Of a stretch of 64,000 bases of DNA, positions 1 through 10,363 are shown one piece after another (position 1 is the first letter of the stretch; every line of letters begins with the position of its first letter). This DNA comes from Providencia heimbachae ATCC 35613. Its GTDB lineage: Bacteria > Pseudomonadota > Gammaproteobacteria > Enterobacterales > Enterobacteriaceae. The DNA lies in assembly GCF_001655055.1 (NCBI RefSeq), contig NZ_LXEW01000040.1, positions 122,483 to 186,482 of the forward strand, in the 5' to 3' direction. The notes beneath the pieces are model-generated. The model was not told the DNA's origin, did not search any database, and saw only the letters and a list, made by a program, of their open reading frames with translations. Position numbers and translations under genes: made by a program.

Positions 1-28
1 GCATAAAAGTTCAACAACCCTAGGTTAC

Positions 29-976
29 TTACTTTTTGAGCCGACGCTCAATAGCATCCATCAACATACCCGTGACGGAGATATCATAAGCAGCTTCAAT
101 TTCACGAGCACATGTTGGGCTGGTTACGTTAATTTCGGTCAATCTATCACCAATAATATCAAGACCCACAAACACTAAACCTTTTGCTTTTAACGTTGGT
201 GCAACGGCGCGCGCAATCGCCCAATCACTTTCGCTAAGAGGACGCGCTTCACCACGGCCACCTGCTGCTAAGTTACCGCGAGTTTCCCCTTGTGCTGGAA
301 TACGCGCTAAGCAATAGGGGACGGGTTCACCATCAACAACGAGCACGCGCTTGTCACCGTCTTTGATTGCTGGCAAGAAATTTTGAGCCATACAATAACG
401 CGAGCCGTGTTCGGTTAATGTTTCAATAATGACACCGACATTCGGGTCATCTTGTTTTAGGCGGAAGATAGAAGCGCCACCCATACCATCTAAAGGTTTA
501 AAAATCACATCACCATGTTTTTGATGAAATTCTCTGAGCTTTTTAGCACTACGTGTGACTAAGGTATCGGGGGTTAATTCCGGGAACCATGCGGTAAAGA
601 GTTTTTCGTTACAGTCGCGCAGACTTTGTGGCTTATTTACTATTAAAGAACCCGCTTCTTCAGCACGTTCAAGAATATAGGTCGCATAGATAAATTCAGT
701 ATCAAATGGCGGATCTTTACGCATTAAAATTGCATCAAGTGTACCCAGAGCGATATCTTGTTCGCCGTGGAACTCATACCACTTGCTTGGGTTCTCTTCG
801 ACGGTGACAATTTTAGTCAGTGCGCGAGCTTCACCTTGGTGTAAGTAGAGATCATCCATTTCCATATAATGGATTTCATAACCGCGACGCTGAGCTTCTA
901 ACATCATGGCAAAACTGGTGTCTTTCTTGATTTTAATGGACGCAATTGGGTCCATGACTATACCGAGCTTGATCAT
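29..976 (-). CDS. gshB: Glutathione synthetase
   Basis: Cytosolic ATP-grasp ligase that joins glycine to gamma-glutamylcysteine, the second step of glutathione synthesis. The 315 residues match the usual enterobacterial length. The N-terminal domain starts MIKLGIVMDPI; the glycine-rich ATP loop KPLDGMGG lies near residue 160 and the metal-ligand stretch DRLTEINVTSP near residue 280. The ATG follows a clear AAGGAG. It lies 9 nt after rsmE on the same strand, the conserved rsmE-gshB pair, so the two are probably co-transcribed. The gene for the first step, gshA, lies 43 kb away in this window. Confidence 0.97.
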   Translation of the reverse strand: MIKLGIVMDPIASIKIKKDTSFAMMLEAQRRGYEIHYMEMDDLYLHQGEARALTKIVTVEENPSKWYEFHGEQDIALGTLDAILMRKDPPFDTEFIYATYILERAEEAGSLIVNKPQSLRDCNEKLFTAWFPELTPDTLVTRSAKKLREFHQKHGDVIFKPLDGMGGASIFRLKQDDPNVGVIIETLTEHGSRYCMAQNFLPAIKDGDKRVLVVDGEPVPYCLARIPAQGETRGNLAAGGRGEARPLSESDWAIARAVAPTLKAKGLVFVGLDIIGDRLTEINVTSPTCAREIEAAYDISVTGMLMDAIERRLKK

Positions 977-985
977 TTTTTCTCC

Positions 986-1717
986 TTAACCCAGATCACC
1001 GAGGCGCACTTGAAGTGCAGTGATAGCGGTTAGCGCAGTCGTTTCTGTTCGTAATACTCGAGGTCCTAACAGTATATCGGTAAATTGATAATTTGCTGTC
1101 ATGGCGATTTCTTCAGTTGATAGGCCCCCTTCAGGGCCAATCAGTAATCTGACTTTTTTTCGGTCGGTCGGCAGGGTATTAATACTTTCTGTCGCTCGCG
1201 GATGTAAGTTAATTTTTAGTGCACCATCATTTTCAGCGCACCAATCTTCAAGCGTTTGTACAGGGCGGATTTCAGGGATCCGATTACGCCCACATTGCTC
1301 GCAAGCCGCAATCGCAATTCTTTGCCATTGCTGTAATTTTTTTTCCAGTCTTTCACCATCAAGACGAACGCCACAGCGTTCAGAAAGTAGCGGTGTAATG
1401 GTATTCACGCCAAGCTCAACAGATTTTTGAATAGTAAATTCCATTTTTTCACCACGGGACATCACTTGCCCTAGGTGTAAATCAAGTGGGGATTCACGAT
1501 CATCAAGTTGGCTATTTTCTACGTGAACTAGCACATTTTTTTTCGTGGCTTCAGTGATCTCTGCACTGAATATCTGATTACTGCCGTCAAAAAGTTCGAG
1601 TTTTTGACCTGCCGTCATGCGAAGGACTCGGCCCACATGATTTGCTGCATCATCACCAAGCGGGATTGTTATATTGGTTTGAAGTGGCTCTGGATGATAA
1701 ATGCGTGGGATGCGCAT
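986..1717 (-). CDS. rsmE: 16S rRNA m3U1498 methyltransferase
   Basis: SPOUT-class methyltransferase that methylates U1498 in helix 44 of 16S rRNA using S-adenosylmethionine. At 243 residues it is full length. An N-terminal PUA-like RNA-binding region (about 1-70) is followed by the knotted SAM domain, with [11 protein letters not shown] near residue 193 and [13 protein letters not shown] near residue 217, both diagnostic of RsmE. The ATG at 1715-1717 is preceded by AAGGA. It is upstream of gshB and probably in the same transcript. In E. coli endA lies upstream; here it is replaced by unrelated genes, so a synteny break falls at about 1.75 kb. Confidence 0.96.
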   Translation of the reverse strand: MRIPRIYHPEPLQTNITIPLGDDAANHVGRVLRMTAGQKLELFDGSNQIFSAEITEATKKNVLVHVENSQLDDRESPLDLHLGQVMSRGEKMEFTIQKSVELGVNTITPLLSERCGVRLDGERLEKKLQQWQRIAIAACEQCGRNRIPEIRPVQTLEDWCAENDGALKINLHPRATESINTLPTDRKKVRLLIGPEGGLSTEEIAMTANYQFTDILLGPRVLRTETTALTAITALQVRLGDLG

Positions 1718-1988
1718 GGTTTTTCCTTAGTCGATACGAGTTTGAATATTTATACAACTGCTGATGAATATGGGGGCAAAATCTTTAAAAGCAAGATGAT
1801 GAGCCCAGTTTACAATGAAAAGAATCGGTTTTGTAGTGCGTCTGTGCGGTATCTTAAATCGTTTCAAATAGGATAGATAAAAGCTTTTGTCGGATAAACC
1901 GATTATAAACAACGGAAATAAGGTGTTGGGATCTTTTTAAGCACACAGTATATTGTTTTAAATCTCCATAATGGAATAAGGAGTCAAT

Positions 1989-2810
1989 ATGAACTTTTTT
2001 TTTGAATATACTAACTATATTATTAATGAACTTTTATTTAATTATCTAGAACGTCTACTAAACGCAACATTGCCACTGGAATTATTATCTCAATATTTTT
2101 TAAATCGACAATCGGTTTCAAGTGTTAATCTCAATTATTATATTGATATTTATGAGTTTATTTTAGTTTTTGTTTTGCTGATTTTTTCTCATTTCATAAC
2201 AAAGGCATTGTTGTTCCATATTCCCAAAAAATATCTTGAGGAAAAAAATATTTATATTAAAAATTCTATTTTATTGGTTTTTAATATTTCATTTTCCCTA
2301 ATATTAATCCTAACTTTTAATAATTTGTTAATCATTTTTTTATTGTTTGTTTTTTTAAATTTGGTTATTCCTTTATTTATTATCGACCTTAAAATAGGGT
2401 ATTTACCTGATGTATTAACTTATCCTTTATTGTGGCTCGGTTTACTCTCTCAGATATGGCGACCTAATGGCAATATTGTGTCAGCAATTTATGCGGTAAT
2501 ATTAAGTTTCACTGTAATGGTAGTAATGACGACATTAATCGAAAAAATAAAAAAACGCCCACAAATGGGGCGGGGGGATTTTAAATTAATTGCAGCTTGT
2601 GCTGCATGGCTCGGGGTGCTGCAATTACCTTATTTTCTTGCACTTTCTGCTTTGTTCGGATTGATGCAATACAGTATTGTTTATCTAAAAAATAAGCATA
2701 AAAGCATTGTTAGCATTCCCTTTGGCCCTGCAATTATTATTAGTGCAAGCTTTTGGCTATACCTATCACTAATTAATCACTCTCTGGCATTGCAATTATT
2801 CATTAGTTAG
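1989..2810 (+). CDS. Prepilin peptidase-like membrane protein (A24 family)
   Basis: Polytopic inner-membrane aspartyl protease of the type IV prepilin peptidase family, 273 residues. The two family signatures are present: a first catalytic Asp in IIDLKIGYLPDVLTYPLLWLG (Asp133) and a second in MGRGDFKL (Asp197). The N-terminal 120 residues are hydrophobic but have no cysteines and no recognisable N-methyltransferase region of classical PilD/GspO enzymes. No pilin or secretion gene is nearby. The gene is more AT-rich than its neighbours and has a run of nine T in codons 3-5. It overlaps the convergent dsbA-like gene by 8 bp. The A24 assignment is firm; the substrate is unknown. Confidence 0.8.
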   Translation: MNFFFEYTNYIINELLFNYLERLLNATLPLELLSQYFLNRQSVSSVNLNYYIDIYEFILVFVLLIFSHFITKALLFHIPKKYLEEKNIYIKNSILLVFNISFSLILILTFNNLLIIFLLFVFLNLVIPLFIIDLKIGYLPDVLTYPLLWLGLLSQIWRPNGNIVSAIYAVILSFTVMVVMTTLIEKIKKRPQMGRGDFKLIAACAAWLGVLQLPYFLALSALFGLMQYSIVYLKNKHKSIVSIPFGPAIIISASFWLYLSLINHSLALQLFIS

Positions 2811-3447
2811 CAGCGGCAATCAGTGAGTCTAAGAATTGTTGCCATTTGTTTGCATCCCCTAAATAATTTTGCAGTGGGACTTTTAGCCATTTATCTTGCT
2901 GTTTGATGAGTAGTGTTGGAAAACCCGAAGAACCCGATTGAGCCAGTAATTTTTTACTGTTTTGAATATGTGAGTCGGTTTCATTTTTTTCACATAATAC
3001 ATAATCTTGCTGGTATTTATTACTATCTAATCCAAGTTCGTTAGCAATAGCAGATAAAACGTGAGGTTCATTAATATGGTGACCAGAAATGTAATGCGCT
3101 TTTTGAATTGCCTTTAGCATTTCAATCGCTTTACCCTGTTTAGCGGCCGCTAAAATAGCGGTTTGCGGTGGTGTTGAATCCATAACTAAACTTGGTTCAT
3201 GCAGCATTTTAATATAGTCATCACCAAAAACTTGTCCGGTCATTGCTGCAATACGTTTGTCTGATTGCAGAATATATTGCCTAAATTGGTCATCTAAGTG
3301 AAGACGTGAATTGCCTGCTAACATGCCACCACCATGGAGCTCAATGTCGATATTAGGGTGGTTAGCCGCAACTTCAATTAAGGGTGCAGCCGCATAACAC
3401 CAGCCACAATAGGGGTCATAAATGTAGTGTAAGGTTATTTTATTCAT
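2803..3447 (-). CDS. DsbA-family thiol oxidoreductase
   Basis: Thioredoxin-fold protein of the DsbA/FrnE class, 214 residues. The dithiol motif is CGWC at residues 14-17 (DPYCGWCYAAAPL), followed by a helical insertion, and a cis-proline loop SGFPTLLI occurs in the C-terminal third. There is no signal peptide, so it is probably cytosolic, unlike periplasmic DsbA. A TTG 15 nt upstream would add MLRAT, but the ATG at 3445-3447 with GAGAG upstream fits better. Related proteins are annotated as DsbA-family or isomerase-like; the substrate is not evident. It is convergent with the prepilin peptidase-like gene. Confidence 0.82.
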   Translation of the reverse strand: MNKITLHYIYDPYCGWCYAAAPLIEVAANHPNIDIELHGGGMLAGNSRLHLDDQFRQYILQSDKRIAAMTGQVFGDDYIKMLHEPSLVMDSTPPQTAILAAAKQGKAIEMLKAIQKAHYISGHHINEPHVLSAIANELGLDSNKYQQDYVLCEKNETDSHIQNSKKLLAQSGSSGFPTLLIKQQDKWLKVPLQNYLGDANKWQQFLDSLIAAAN

Positions 3448-3577
3448 GGTTGCTCTCAGCAAATTATTCTAGATTTATTATTAAGATAATAACATCGCAA
3501 CAAATTTGAGTTTAGTTGCGATGTGCTATTAAAAATAATAAGGTAATTACTTATTTGTTAATTTGTTTTTTACTAAA

Positions 3578-4450
3578 TTATTGAGGCCATTGCATTTCGC
3601 CTTTTATCACTTTAGCGCTGAGTTCTAAACTTGATTTATCCTCTAAGTTTGGATATTTGTTTTCCATTTTTTGCGTCAATTCAGCGGCATTTTTACTGGT
3701 TGCGTTTGCGGCTTCAAAATCGGTTAAATACTGCTGCGTGAACGTCACTGTATTGAGGTCGGTTTTTGATTGGCCAGTAAAGTGTCCAGGAACAACCGTT
3801 TTAGGGTTCAGTGCTTTAATGCTTTCAAGTGCTTGTTGCCAGTTTTGACGTGACTCTTTAGTTTGCGTATCGGCAATCCATACATGGATATTATCAGAAA
3901 CAATAACGCCACCAACAACAGCTTTGAGTGAAGGAACCCATACATAGCTTCTATCAGGCGATGCACTATCAAGACCTTTGATTTCTAACCTTTCACCATC
4001 AACGGTAAAGCTATTTCCTTGGATAACGTCGGGCACGATAATACTCGTAGGCGCTTCATTTTTTAGAACGTCGCCCCAATAAGCAAGTTTGCTGTCTTTG
4101 GTTAATTTAATTGCTTCAACTGTTTCAGCCGTCGCAACCACTTTCGCATCGGGGAATGCTTTGGTGATGGTCTCTAATCCAAAATAAAAATCAGGATCAG
4201 AATGGCTGATATAAATTGTCGTCAGTTTTTTATCTAATTTTTGAATTTTATCGACTAACCGCTGCGCATCATTGTTTTGAAATTGAGCATCAATAAGAAC
4301 GACTTCTTTATCACCACTAATTATTTCTGATGACACCGGAAATACACTGTGGGTGCCTGGGTTATAGACATCTAAAGTTAGGTTAGTCGCTTGAGCTGAT
4401 AATGTTGCTGTCGCAAATAAGGTTGCGATAGTTAAAGTGTGTAGTTTCAT
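3578..4450 (-). CDS. Exported MBL-fold metallo-hydrolase, variant metal motif
   Basis: Metallo-beta-lactamase-fold protein of 290 residues with a signal peptide ending near AQA (about residue 21), so it is likely periplasmic. The usual HxHxDH motif reads HSDPDF at residues 83-88: the first His and an Asp remain, while the second and third His positions hold Asp and Phe. A later PGH (His223) is conserved. The substitution pattern suggests different metal binding from a standard lactamase or glyoxalase-II. The gene is divergent from a LysR-type regulator starting 126 bp away, the usual layout for a regulated target. The substrate is unknown. Confidence 0.75.
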   Translation of the reverse strand: MKLHTLTIATLFATATLSAQATNLTLDVYNPGTHSVFPVSSEIISGDKEVVLIDAQFQNNDAQRLVDKIQKLDKKLTTIYISHSDPDFYFGLETITKAFPDAKVVATAETVEAIKLTKDSKLAYWGDVLKNEAPTSIIVPDVIQGNSFTVDGERLEIKGLDSASPDRSYVWVPSLKAVVGGVIVSDNIHVWIADTQTKESRQNWQQALESIKALNPKTVVPGHFTGQSKTDLNTVTFTQQYLTDFEAANATSKNAAELTQKMENKYPNLEDKSSLELSAKVIKGEMQWPQ

Positions 4451-4575
4451 TAGTTATCCTAAAATTGGGTTAATTATTTAATATTCGTTTGGCTTGATGT
4501 GTATATTAAATTGCAATTATAAGAAGAAAAACGCCATAATTAGGGCATCTTTGTTGCATAAATCGGACAAATAAA

Positions 4576-5490
4576 ATGGATAGATTAAAAGCAGTACAGG
4601 TTTTTATTACGATTGTGGAACAAGGCAGCTTGAGTTCCGCTGCGGATAAACTGGATATGTCTCGTGCGATGGTGACGCGTTATCTTTCTGAGATGGAACA
4701 ATGGGCAGGTGTGCGTTTATTGAATCGAACAACTCGACGCCTCAGTTTAACGTCAGCAGGGGAAGGTGTTTATCAGCAATCATTACAGCTTAATGCGCTT
4801 TCCCAAGCCGTGCCTGTTCAGCAAAAACACGATGCGAAAGAACTTTCGGGTCTTGTGCGTATTAGTTGTTCACAATCGATTGCACAAAGTGCGCTATCGG
4901 TGGCTATTCCTGAGTTTTTACAACGTTATCCCAATATGGCAATTGATATGCAAATATCTAATAAATCCGTCAATCTTATTGAGGAGCGAATTGATTTAGC
5001 TATCCGTATTACCAATCAACTCGAACCTAATTTAATTGCTAGACCCCTATCAACTTGTCATTCGGTTATTTGTGCTGCCCCTGCATTTTTAAAAGATAAA
5101 AAGATACCGACGAAACCTGAAGACTTAGAGTTATTGGAGTGTTTAACGTATAGCTTTTTTGGCCGAAGTTTATGGAATTTTGAAAAAGAGGGTGAGAAGC
5201 ATACGGTATTGGTTGATGGTCGATTAAGTGCCAATGAGTCCGTTGTTTTAGCGGAAGCGACACTCAATGGAATGGGGATTGCGATGCAGCCATACTATTC
5301 AGTGGCGAAATACTTAGCAACAGGGCAGTTGGTTCAACTATTACCCGACTACACACCGATGCCTCTTGGTATTTATGGGGTTTATACGAGTCGGCAAAAT
5401 ATGCCTACGACTCTGAGAGCGGTCATTGATTTTCTCGCAGATTGGTTCACGCATTCAGCTCATTGGCAATCATTGATGCAGCAACGGTAA
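4576..5490 (+). CDS. LysR-family transcriptional regulator
   Basis: LysR-type regulator of 304 residues. A winged helix-turn-helix spans about residues 1-60 (MDRLKAVQVFITIVEQGSLS, then AADKLDMSRAMVTRYLSEME), followed by a periplasmic-binding-like effector domain. It resembles the large YafC/DmlR-like group of enterobacterial regulators. It is transcribed away from the MBL-fold gene, so that gene is the natural candidate target and the 125 bp between them the likely operator region. Its 3' end overlaps the 3' end of the convergent lysR gene by 21 bp. The effector cannot be inferred. Confidence 0.85.
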   Translation: MDRLKAVQVFITIVEQGSLSSAADKLDMSRAMVTRYLSEMEQWAGVRLLNRTTRRLSLTSAGEGVYQQSLQLNALSQAVPVQQKHDAKELSGLVRISCSQSIAQSALSVAIPEFLQRYPNMAIDMQISNKSVNLIEERIDLAIRITNQLEPNLIARPLSTCHSVICAAPAFLKDKKIPTKPEDLELLECLTYSFFGRSLWNFEKEGEKHTVLVDGRLSANESVVLAEATLNGMGIAMQPYYSVAKYLATGQLVQLLPDYTPMPLGIYGVYTSRQNMPTTLRAVIDFLADWFTHSAHWQSLMQQR

Positions 5491-6405
5491 ATTTAATTTT
5501 TTTTCTATTTGGCTAAATGTATCACGCAAGTGCTGAGTGAAAATATCCGTAAGTTGTGATGACGGGCGATGGATGGGTTTAATCAGGCTAACAGTAAACG
5601 GAATCGAAAAGCTTAATGGGCGGATCACTAATTTTCCCGCAGACTGCTGGTGAAAATCCAATGCCGTCAATGGGTTGACAATAGAAATACCAATCCCCTT
5701 TAATGCCATAGCACAGATAGAAGAAGCGGAATGCGTCTCCATCACCATTTTTCTATCAACTTGATGTTCGGCAAAAATAGCATCAATAATCTGCCGATAG
5801 CTATCGGTGAGTGACAAGCTAATAAAGCGTTGGTGCTGAAAATCACTCGGTGTTAATAGCTGTTTATTTTCCAGAGGATGGCCTACTGGTAACACACACA
5901 CTTCATTAAGTGAGCCTAATGTTTGCTGTTCAGTGCCGGGAGGTGTTTGAAGGTGCTCGGTTAAACCAAAATCATAACGCTGTGCAGAAAGCCACTCTTC
6001 AAGTAACGGGGATTCCTGAGGGATCACCGTTAGACTGACATCAGGGTAGTTATCCATAAATGAATGGCATACTTGTGGAAGTAATGACTGAGCAAATGCA
6101 GGCAAGCAGGTGATAGAAACCTGCGCATGTTCAAAACGTCGGATGGTCTCGGCAGAATTTTTAATCCGCTCCAAGCCATAGTAGGAACGTTCGACTTCTT
6201 CAAGAAAGCGTAGCCCTTGTACTGTCGGGTGTAATCGGCCTTTGACACGATCGAATAATTTGAACTGCAATAGGTGTTCAAGGCGTGCAAGTTCACGGCT
6301 GATTGTTGGCTGAGAGGTATTAAGTAATGCAGCGGCTTCGGTTAAGTTCGGTGCGGTCATTACCGCTCGAAAAATTTCAATATGACGCCAAGAAATTGCC
6401 TGCAT
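5470..6405 (-). CDS. lysR: LysR, regulator of lysA
   Basis: LysR-type activator of diaminopimelate decarboxylase, 311 residues. An HTH domain lies at the N terminus (MQAISWRHIEIFRAVMTAPN, then EAAALLNTSQPTISRELARLE) and the ligand-sensing domain follows. The frame stays open for 51 codons upstream, into lysA on the other strand, but the ATG at 6403-6405 gives the canonical LysR N terminus with AGAGGTAAT upstream, so I use that. It is divergent from lysA with 123 bp between the starts, the same arrangement as in E. coli, where LysR needs diaminopimelate and represses itself. Confidence 0.93.
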   Translation of the reverse strand: MQAISWRHIEIFRAVMTAPNLTEAAALLNTSQPTISRELARLEHLLQFKLFDRVKGRLHPTVQGLRFLEEVERSYYGLERIKNSAETIRRFEHAQVSITCLPAFAQSLLPQVCHSFMDNYPDVSLTVIPQESPLLEEWLSAQRYDFGLTEHLQTPPGTEQQTLGSLNEVCVLPVGHPLENKQLLTPSDFQHQRFISLSLTDSYRQIIDAIFAEHQVDRKMVMETHSASSICAMALKGIGISIVNPLTALDFHQQSAGKLVIRPLSFSIPFTVSLIKPIHRPSSQLTDIFTQHLRDTFSQIEKKLNLPLLHQ

Positions 6406-6528
6406 ATTACCTCTAGTATAATTCCATATCAAATATGAATAGACTTTAGCAAAAAGGATATTTTTTTTCCCGTATTTTCTCTGAATAATAGAGATTAATA
6501 GGATAACAATACAAAAAACGAGAACATC

Positions 6529-7788
6529 ATGACCACATTCGCGACCACAACGAGCCAATACTTAACACCTGAGCACTTACATTCCTTGCCTGCACAATAT
6601 GGCACTCCGTTATGGGTATACGATAGCGCGGTAATTATTGAGCGTATTAAGCAGCTGCAACTTTTTGATACGGTTCGTTTTGCACAAAAAGCTTGTTCAA
6701 ACATTCATATTTTACGTTTAATGCGTGAGCAGGGTGTGAAAGTTGACTCGGTTTCTTTGGGGGAAATTGAACGTGCGCTGGTGGCGGGATTTCAAGCGGG
6801 AAGTGAGAAATCAGAGATAGTTTTCACGGCGGATGTGCTTGATAGTGCAACATTGTTAAAAGTGACAGCGCTCGATATTCCGGTAAATGCCGGTTCTATC
6901 GATATGCTTGATCAAATCGGAAAGCAAAAGACCGGTCATCCAGTTTGGTTACGCATTAATCCCGGTTTTGGTCATGGTCATAGCCAAAAAACTAATACAG
7001 GCGGCGAAAATAGTAAGCATGGTATTTGGTATGAGGATTTACCTGAAGCATTAGAAAAAATTCGCCAATATAATTTGTCACTGATTGGTTTGCATATGCA
7101 CATTGGTTCAGGTGTAGATTATCAGCACCTTTCTAATGTGTGTGATTCAATGGTTGAGCTGGTTATTTCTGCGGGTGTCGATATTAAAGCCATTTCTGCT
7201 GGTGGTGGTTTATCAACCCCTTACCGTGAACAGGATGAATTGATTGATGTAGAGCATTATTACAGTTTATGGGATAGCGCACGTCAGCGTATTGAACAGC
7301 ATCTAGGTCACTCTATTGAGTTGGAAATTGAACCTGGTCGTTACCTTGTTGCCGAATCAGGAGTGTTGTTAGCGGAAGTTCGTGCTGTAAAAGATATGGG
7401 CAGCCGTCATTATGTGCTGGTGGATAGCGGTTTTAATGACTTAATGCGCCCAGCGATGTATGGCAGCTATCATCATATTTCAGTATTACCAGCAAATGGT
7501 GGCTCTATCGAAAATTCTAATCAAAAAGAAACCATTATCGCAGGGCCATTATGTGAATCAGGGGATGTTTTCACGCAGCTAGAAGGGGGGATGGTGGAAA
7601 CGCGTTTAATCCCGGATGTTAACGTGGGGGATTACCTTGTATTTCATGATACGGGTGCTTATGGTGCATCTATGTCATCAAATTATAATAGCCGCCCATT
7701 ATTGCCTGAAGTCATGTTTGTGGACGGAATACCAAAGCTTATTCGCCGCCGCCAAACGATTGAAGAGTTATTAGCGTTGGAGATATAA
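6529..7788 (+). CDS. lysA: Diaminopimelate decarboxylase
   Basis: PLP-dependent fold-type III decarboxylase that converts meso-diaminopimelate to L-lysine, the last step of lysine synthesis. It has 419 residues, the E. coli length. FAQKACSN near residue 50 carries the PLP-binding lysine, HMHIGSG near residue 190 and EPGRYLV near residue 265 are family motifs, and GPLCESGDVF supplies the C-terminal active-site cysteine. It is divergent from its regulator lysR and followed by a strong bidirectional terminator. Confidence 0.97.
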   Translation: MTTFATTTSQYLTPEHLHSLPAQYGTPLWVYDSAVIIERIKQLQLFDTVRFAQKACSNIHILRLMREQGVKVDSVSLGEIERALVAGFQAGSEKSEIVFTADVLDSATLLKVTALDIPVNAGSIDMLDQIGKQKTGHPVWLRINPGFGHGHSQKTNTGGENSKHGIWYEDLPEALEKIRQYNLSLIGLHMHIGSGVDYQHLSNVCDSMVELVISAGVDIKAISAGGGLSTPYREQDELIDVEHYYSLWDSARQRIEQHLGHSIELEIEPGRYLVAESGVLLAEVRAVKDMGSRHYVLVDSGFNDLMRPAMYGSYHHISVLPANGGSIENSNQKETIIAGPLCESGDVFTQLEGGMVETRLIPDVNVGDYLVFHDTGAYGASMSSNYNSRPLLPEVMFVDGIPKLIRRRQTIEELLALEI

Positions 7789-7842
7789 GTTTAAAATTTA
7801 ATTCGGTAACTTAATAAAACCCTGAAATTGAAGTAATGCAAT

Positions 7843-7880
7843 AAAACAAGAAAGGAGCCTGTTGGCTCCTTTCTTGTTTT
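7843..7880. terminator. Bidirectional terminator between lysA and fadE
   Basis: Long inverted repeat: AAAACAAGAAAGGAGCC pairs with GGCTCCTTTCTTGTTTT around a TGTT loop, with A and T tracts on the two sides. It can end lysA on the plus strand and fadE on the minus strand. Confidence 0.9.
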
Positions 7881-7897
7881 ACATTGAATTGACTTAA

Positions 7898-10363
7898 TTA
7901 AGCGGCTTTTTTCTTCTTCGATTGTTGTTCATCCGAAGCTTCAGCTTGCAACTTTTTTTCAGGAATAACTCCCAAGTCATTAAAATCAAATTCATCGACA
8001 TTAATTGTACGCAATCTACTTGCTTCTGCTTTACGTAAGATATCCGCTTCATCTTGCGTAATTGCATTTTCAGCCAGCATTTGGTCTGCCAACTCATCTA
8101 AGCGAGTAAAGTTAAGTTTGCGTTCTTTCAACCGACAGATTCGGTCGAAAATAGGTTCTGCAGCAATAATATCGTATAACGCTTGGTTAACTAACCCGTG
8201 AGGATTGTTCGCTGTTGGTGTTAAATATTGTCCACGTCCCAGCCTGTCACGTGTTTCCGATGGCTCCATAATAAGTTGAGCCAGTTTATGGTCAAGCCTA
8301 TCTGATGGCATGGACATTGAACGACCCAGAGGGAACAGTGTGATACGCATTAACCCTGCAACAGTGCGGTTTGGAAAGTTTTTCAGTAACTCATCAATGG
8401 CTTTTTCGGATTGATACAAACAATCTTCAACAGACCATTTCACCAGAGGTAAATCCGCTTTTTGACGACCTTCGTCTTCATAACGTTTTAACGTGGCGGA
8501 AGCGAGATATAGGTGACTCAAAATATCACCTAAGCGTGCTGAGATACGTTCACGACGTTTTAGACTGCCACCAAGTACACCCATTGCCACATCAGATAAC
8601 AACGCTAAGTTAGCACTTTGGCGGTTTAGCATCTGATAATAACGACGTGTTTCATCTTTAGTTGGCGCGCTGCTACCTCGGCCATTGGTTAGACCTAGCC
8701 AGAAGCTGCGGAATTGGTTACTGATCACATGACCAATATGACCGAATACCGCTTTATCAAATTTGTGCAAGTTATTGTCTTGTGCTGCGGCCATTTCTTC
8801 TAATACAAAGGGGTGGCAACGAATTGCACCTTGCCCAAAGATAATCATGCTGCGCGTTAAGATATTAGCGCCTTCAACAGTGATCGCAATTGGCGCACCC
8901 TGATAGGCTCTAGCAACAAAGTTTGAATCACCAAGACAAATACCTTTACCACCGGTGATATCCATTGCATCTATGACCGCACGCTGGCCGCGATGGGTAC
9001 AATGGTATTTTACGATTGCAGACAATACCGCCGGTTTTTCACCGAGCATGATCCCTGACGTAATTAAAGTTGCTGCGGCATCCATTAAATAGGTATTACC
9101 TGCGATGCGAGCAAGCGGTTCTTCAATCCCTTCCATTTTACCGATAGGGAGTTTGAATTGACGGCGAATATAAGAATAAGCCCCTGTTGCCATCGCAATA
9201 CTTTTTAGGCTGCCCGTTGAGTTCGATGGTAGTGTGATACCACGACCAACCGAGAGACACTCAACTAGCATTCTCCAGCCTTGGCCTGCCATTTTTGGCC
9301 CGCCAATGATGTAATCAATTGGAACGAAGATATCTTCACCACGGGTAGGACCATTCATAAAGGGTACGTTCAATGGAAAGTGGCGATGACCAATTTCAAC
9401 ACCCGGTGTGTTTGTCGGTATTAATGCGCAAGTGATGCCAAGGTTTTTCTCTCCCCCGAGTAATTTTTCAGGATCAGAGAGTTTGAATGCAAGGCCAAGC
9501 ACGGTTGCGATAGGTGCAAGGGTAATATATCGTTTATTCCAGCTTAAACGCATCCCCAAAACTTGTTCACCTTGCCATTCCCCCATACAAACAATACCTG
9601 AGTCAGGGATTGCGCCTGCATCAGAACCGGCTTCCGGGCTGGTGAGCGCGAAACAGGGGATCTCTTCGCCTGTTGCAAGACCGGGTAAATAGCGTTGTTT
9701 TTGCTCATCAGTACCATAATGTTGCAATAACTCACCTGGACCTAAAGAGTTTGGTACACCAACGGTGATCGCTAAAATACCGGATACACCCGCCAGTTTT
9801 TGTAAAACTTGCGATTGTGCATAAGCGGAAAATTCAAGGCCACCAAATTCTTTCTTGATGATCATGGCGAAGAAACGGTGATCCCGTAGGTATTGCCATA
9901 CTTCAGGCGTAAGGTCAGCAAGCTCGTGGCTGACTTCAAAGTCATTAACCATGCCGCAAACCGTTTCAACTGGACCGTCAATAAAAGCTTGTTCTTCGGC
10001 GGTGAGTTGTGGTTTTGGATAATTATGTAATTTATTCCAGTCCGGTGCACCGCGGAATAGATCGCCTTCCCACCACGTTGTACCTGCATCTATCGCTTCC
10101 TTTTCGGTACGCGACATCGGAGGCATTACCTTCTGGAACATTTTCATGGCGCGTCCAGAGAAAAATGACTGGCGAACTGGGGTGAAAACAAAAGGGAAAA
10201 GCACAATAGCTACAGGAAGTAACATCCAGTAGCTCCATATATCTAATATGCCCATTACCGCTGTGTATGCGAGTAGCAGAATAGTACTCAATACCAGCGA
10301 TGTTTTGTGATAACAAAGAACACCAACTAAGCCTAGAAATAAAATGATGCTGAGAAGGATCAT
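7898..10363 (-). CDS. fadE: Acyl-CoA dehydrogenase
   Basis: Membrane-associated FAD-dependent acyl-CoA dehydrogenase, the first step of fatty acid beta-oxidation. The 821 residues match E. coli FadE (about 814), far longer than ordinary acyl-CoA dehydrogenases. Two N-terminal membrane segments (about residues 1-60) precede the dehydrogenase core, with [12 protein letters not shown] near residue 240 and [13 protein letters not shown] near residue 470, and a long C-terminal FadE-specific domain with a lysine-rich tail. A FadR-like operator lies just upstream of the start. It is convergent with lysA and divergent from gmhA. Confidence 0.96.
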   Translation of the reverse strand: MILLSIILFLGLVGVLCYHKTSLVLSTILLLAYTAVMGILDIWSYWMLLPVAIVLFPFVFTPVRQSFFSGRAMKMFQKVMPPMSRTEKEAIDAGTTWWEGDLFRGAPDWNKLHNYPKPQLTAEEQAFIDGPVETVCGMVNDFEVSHELADLTPEVWQYLRDHRFFAMIIKKEFGGLEFSAYAQSQVLQKLAGVSGILAITVGVPNSLGPGELLQHYGTDEQKQRYLPGLATGEEIPCFALTSPEAGSDAGAIPDSGIVCMGEWQGEQVLGMRLSWNKRYITLAPIATVLGLAFKLSDPEKLLGGEKNLGITCALIPTNTPGVEIGHRHFPLNVPFMNGPTRGEDIFVPIDYIIGGPKMAGQGWRMLVECLSVGRGITLPSNSTGSLKSIAMATGAYSYIRRQFKLPIGKMEGIEEPLARIAGNTYLMDAAATLITSGIMLGEKPAVLSAIVKYHCTHRGQRAVIDAMDITGGKGICLGDSNFVARAYQGAPIAITVEGANILTRSMIIFGQGAIRCHPFVLEEMAAAQDNNLHKFDKAVFGHIGHVISNQFRSFWLGLTNGRGSSAPTKDETRRYYQMLNRQSANLALLSDVAMGVLGGSLKRRERISARLGDILSHLYLASATLKRYEDEGRQKADLPLVKWSVEDCLYQSEKAIDELLKNFPNRTVAGLMRITLFPLGRSMSMPSDRLDHKLAQLIMEPSETRDRLGRGQYLTPTANNPHGLVNQALYDIIAAEPIFDRICRLKERKLNFTRLDELADQMLAENAITQDEADILRKAEASRLRTINVDEFDFNDLGVIPEKKLQAEASDEQQSKKKKAA

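Noticed and set aside
1604..1876. Open frame of 90 codons over the rsmE start and upstream region
   Set aside because: Opposite strand to rsmE, no ribosome binding site, and no protein-like pattern.
6406..6558. N-terminal extension of lysR by 51 codons
   Set aside because: Overlaps the lysA start on the other strand; the canonical LysR N terminus begins at the ATG at 6405.
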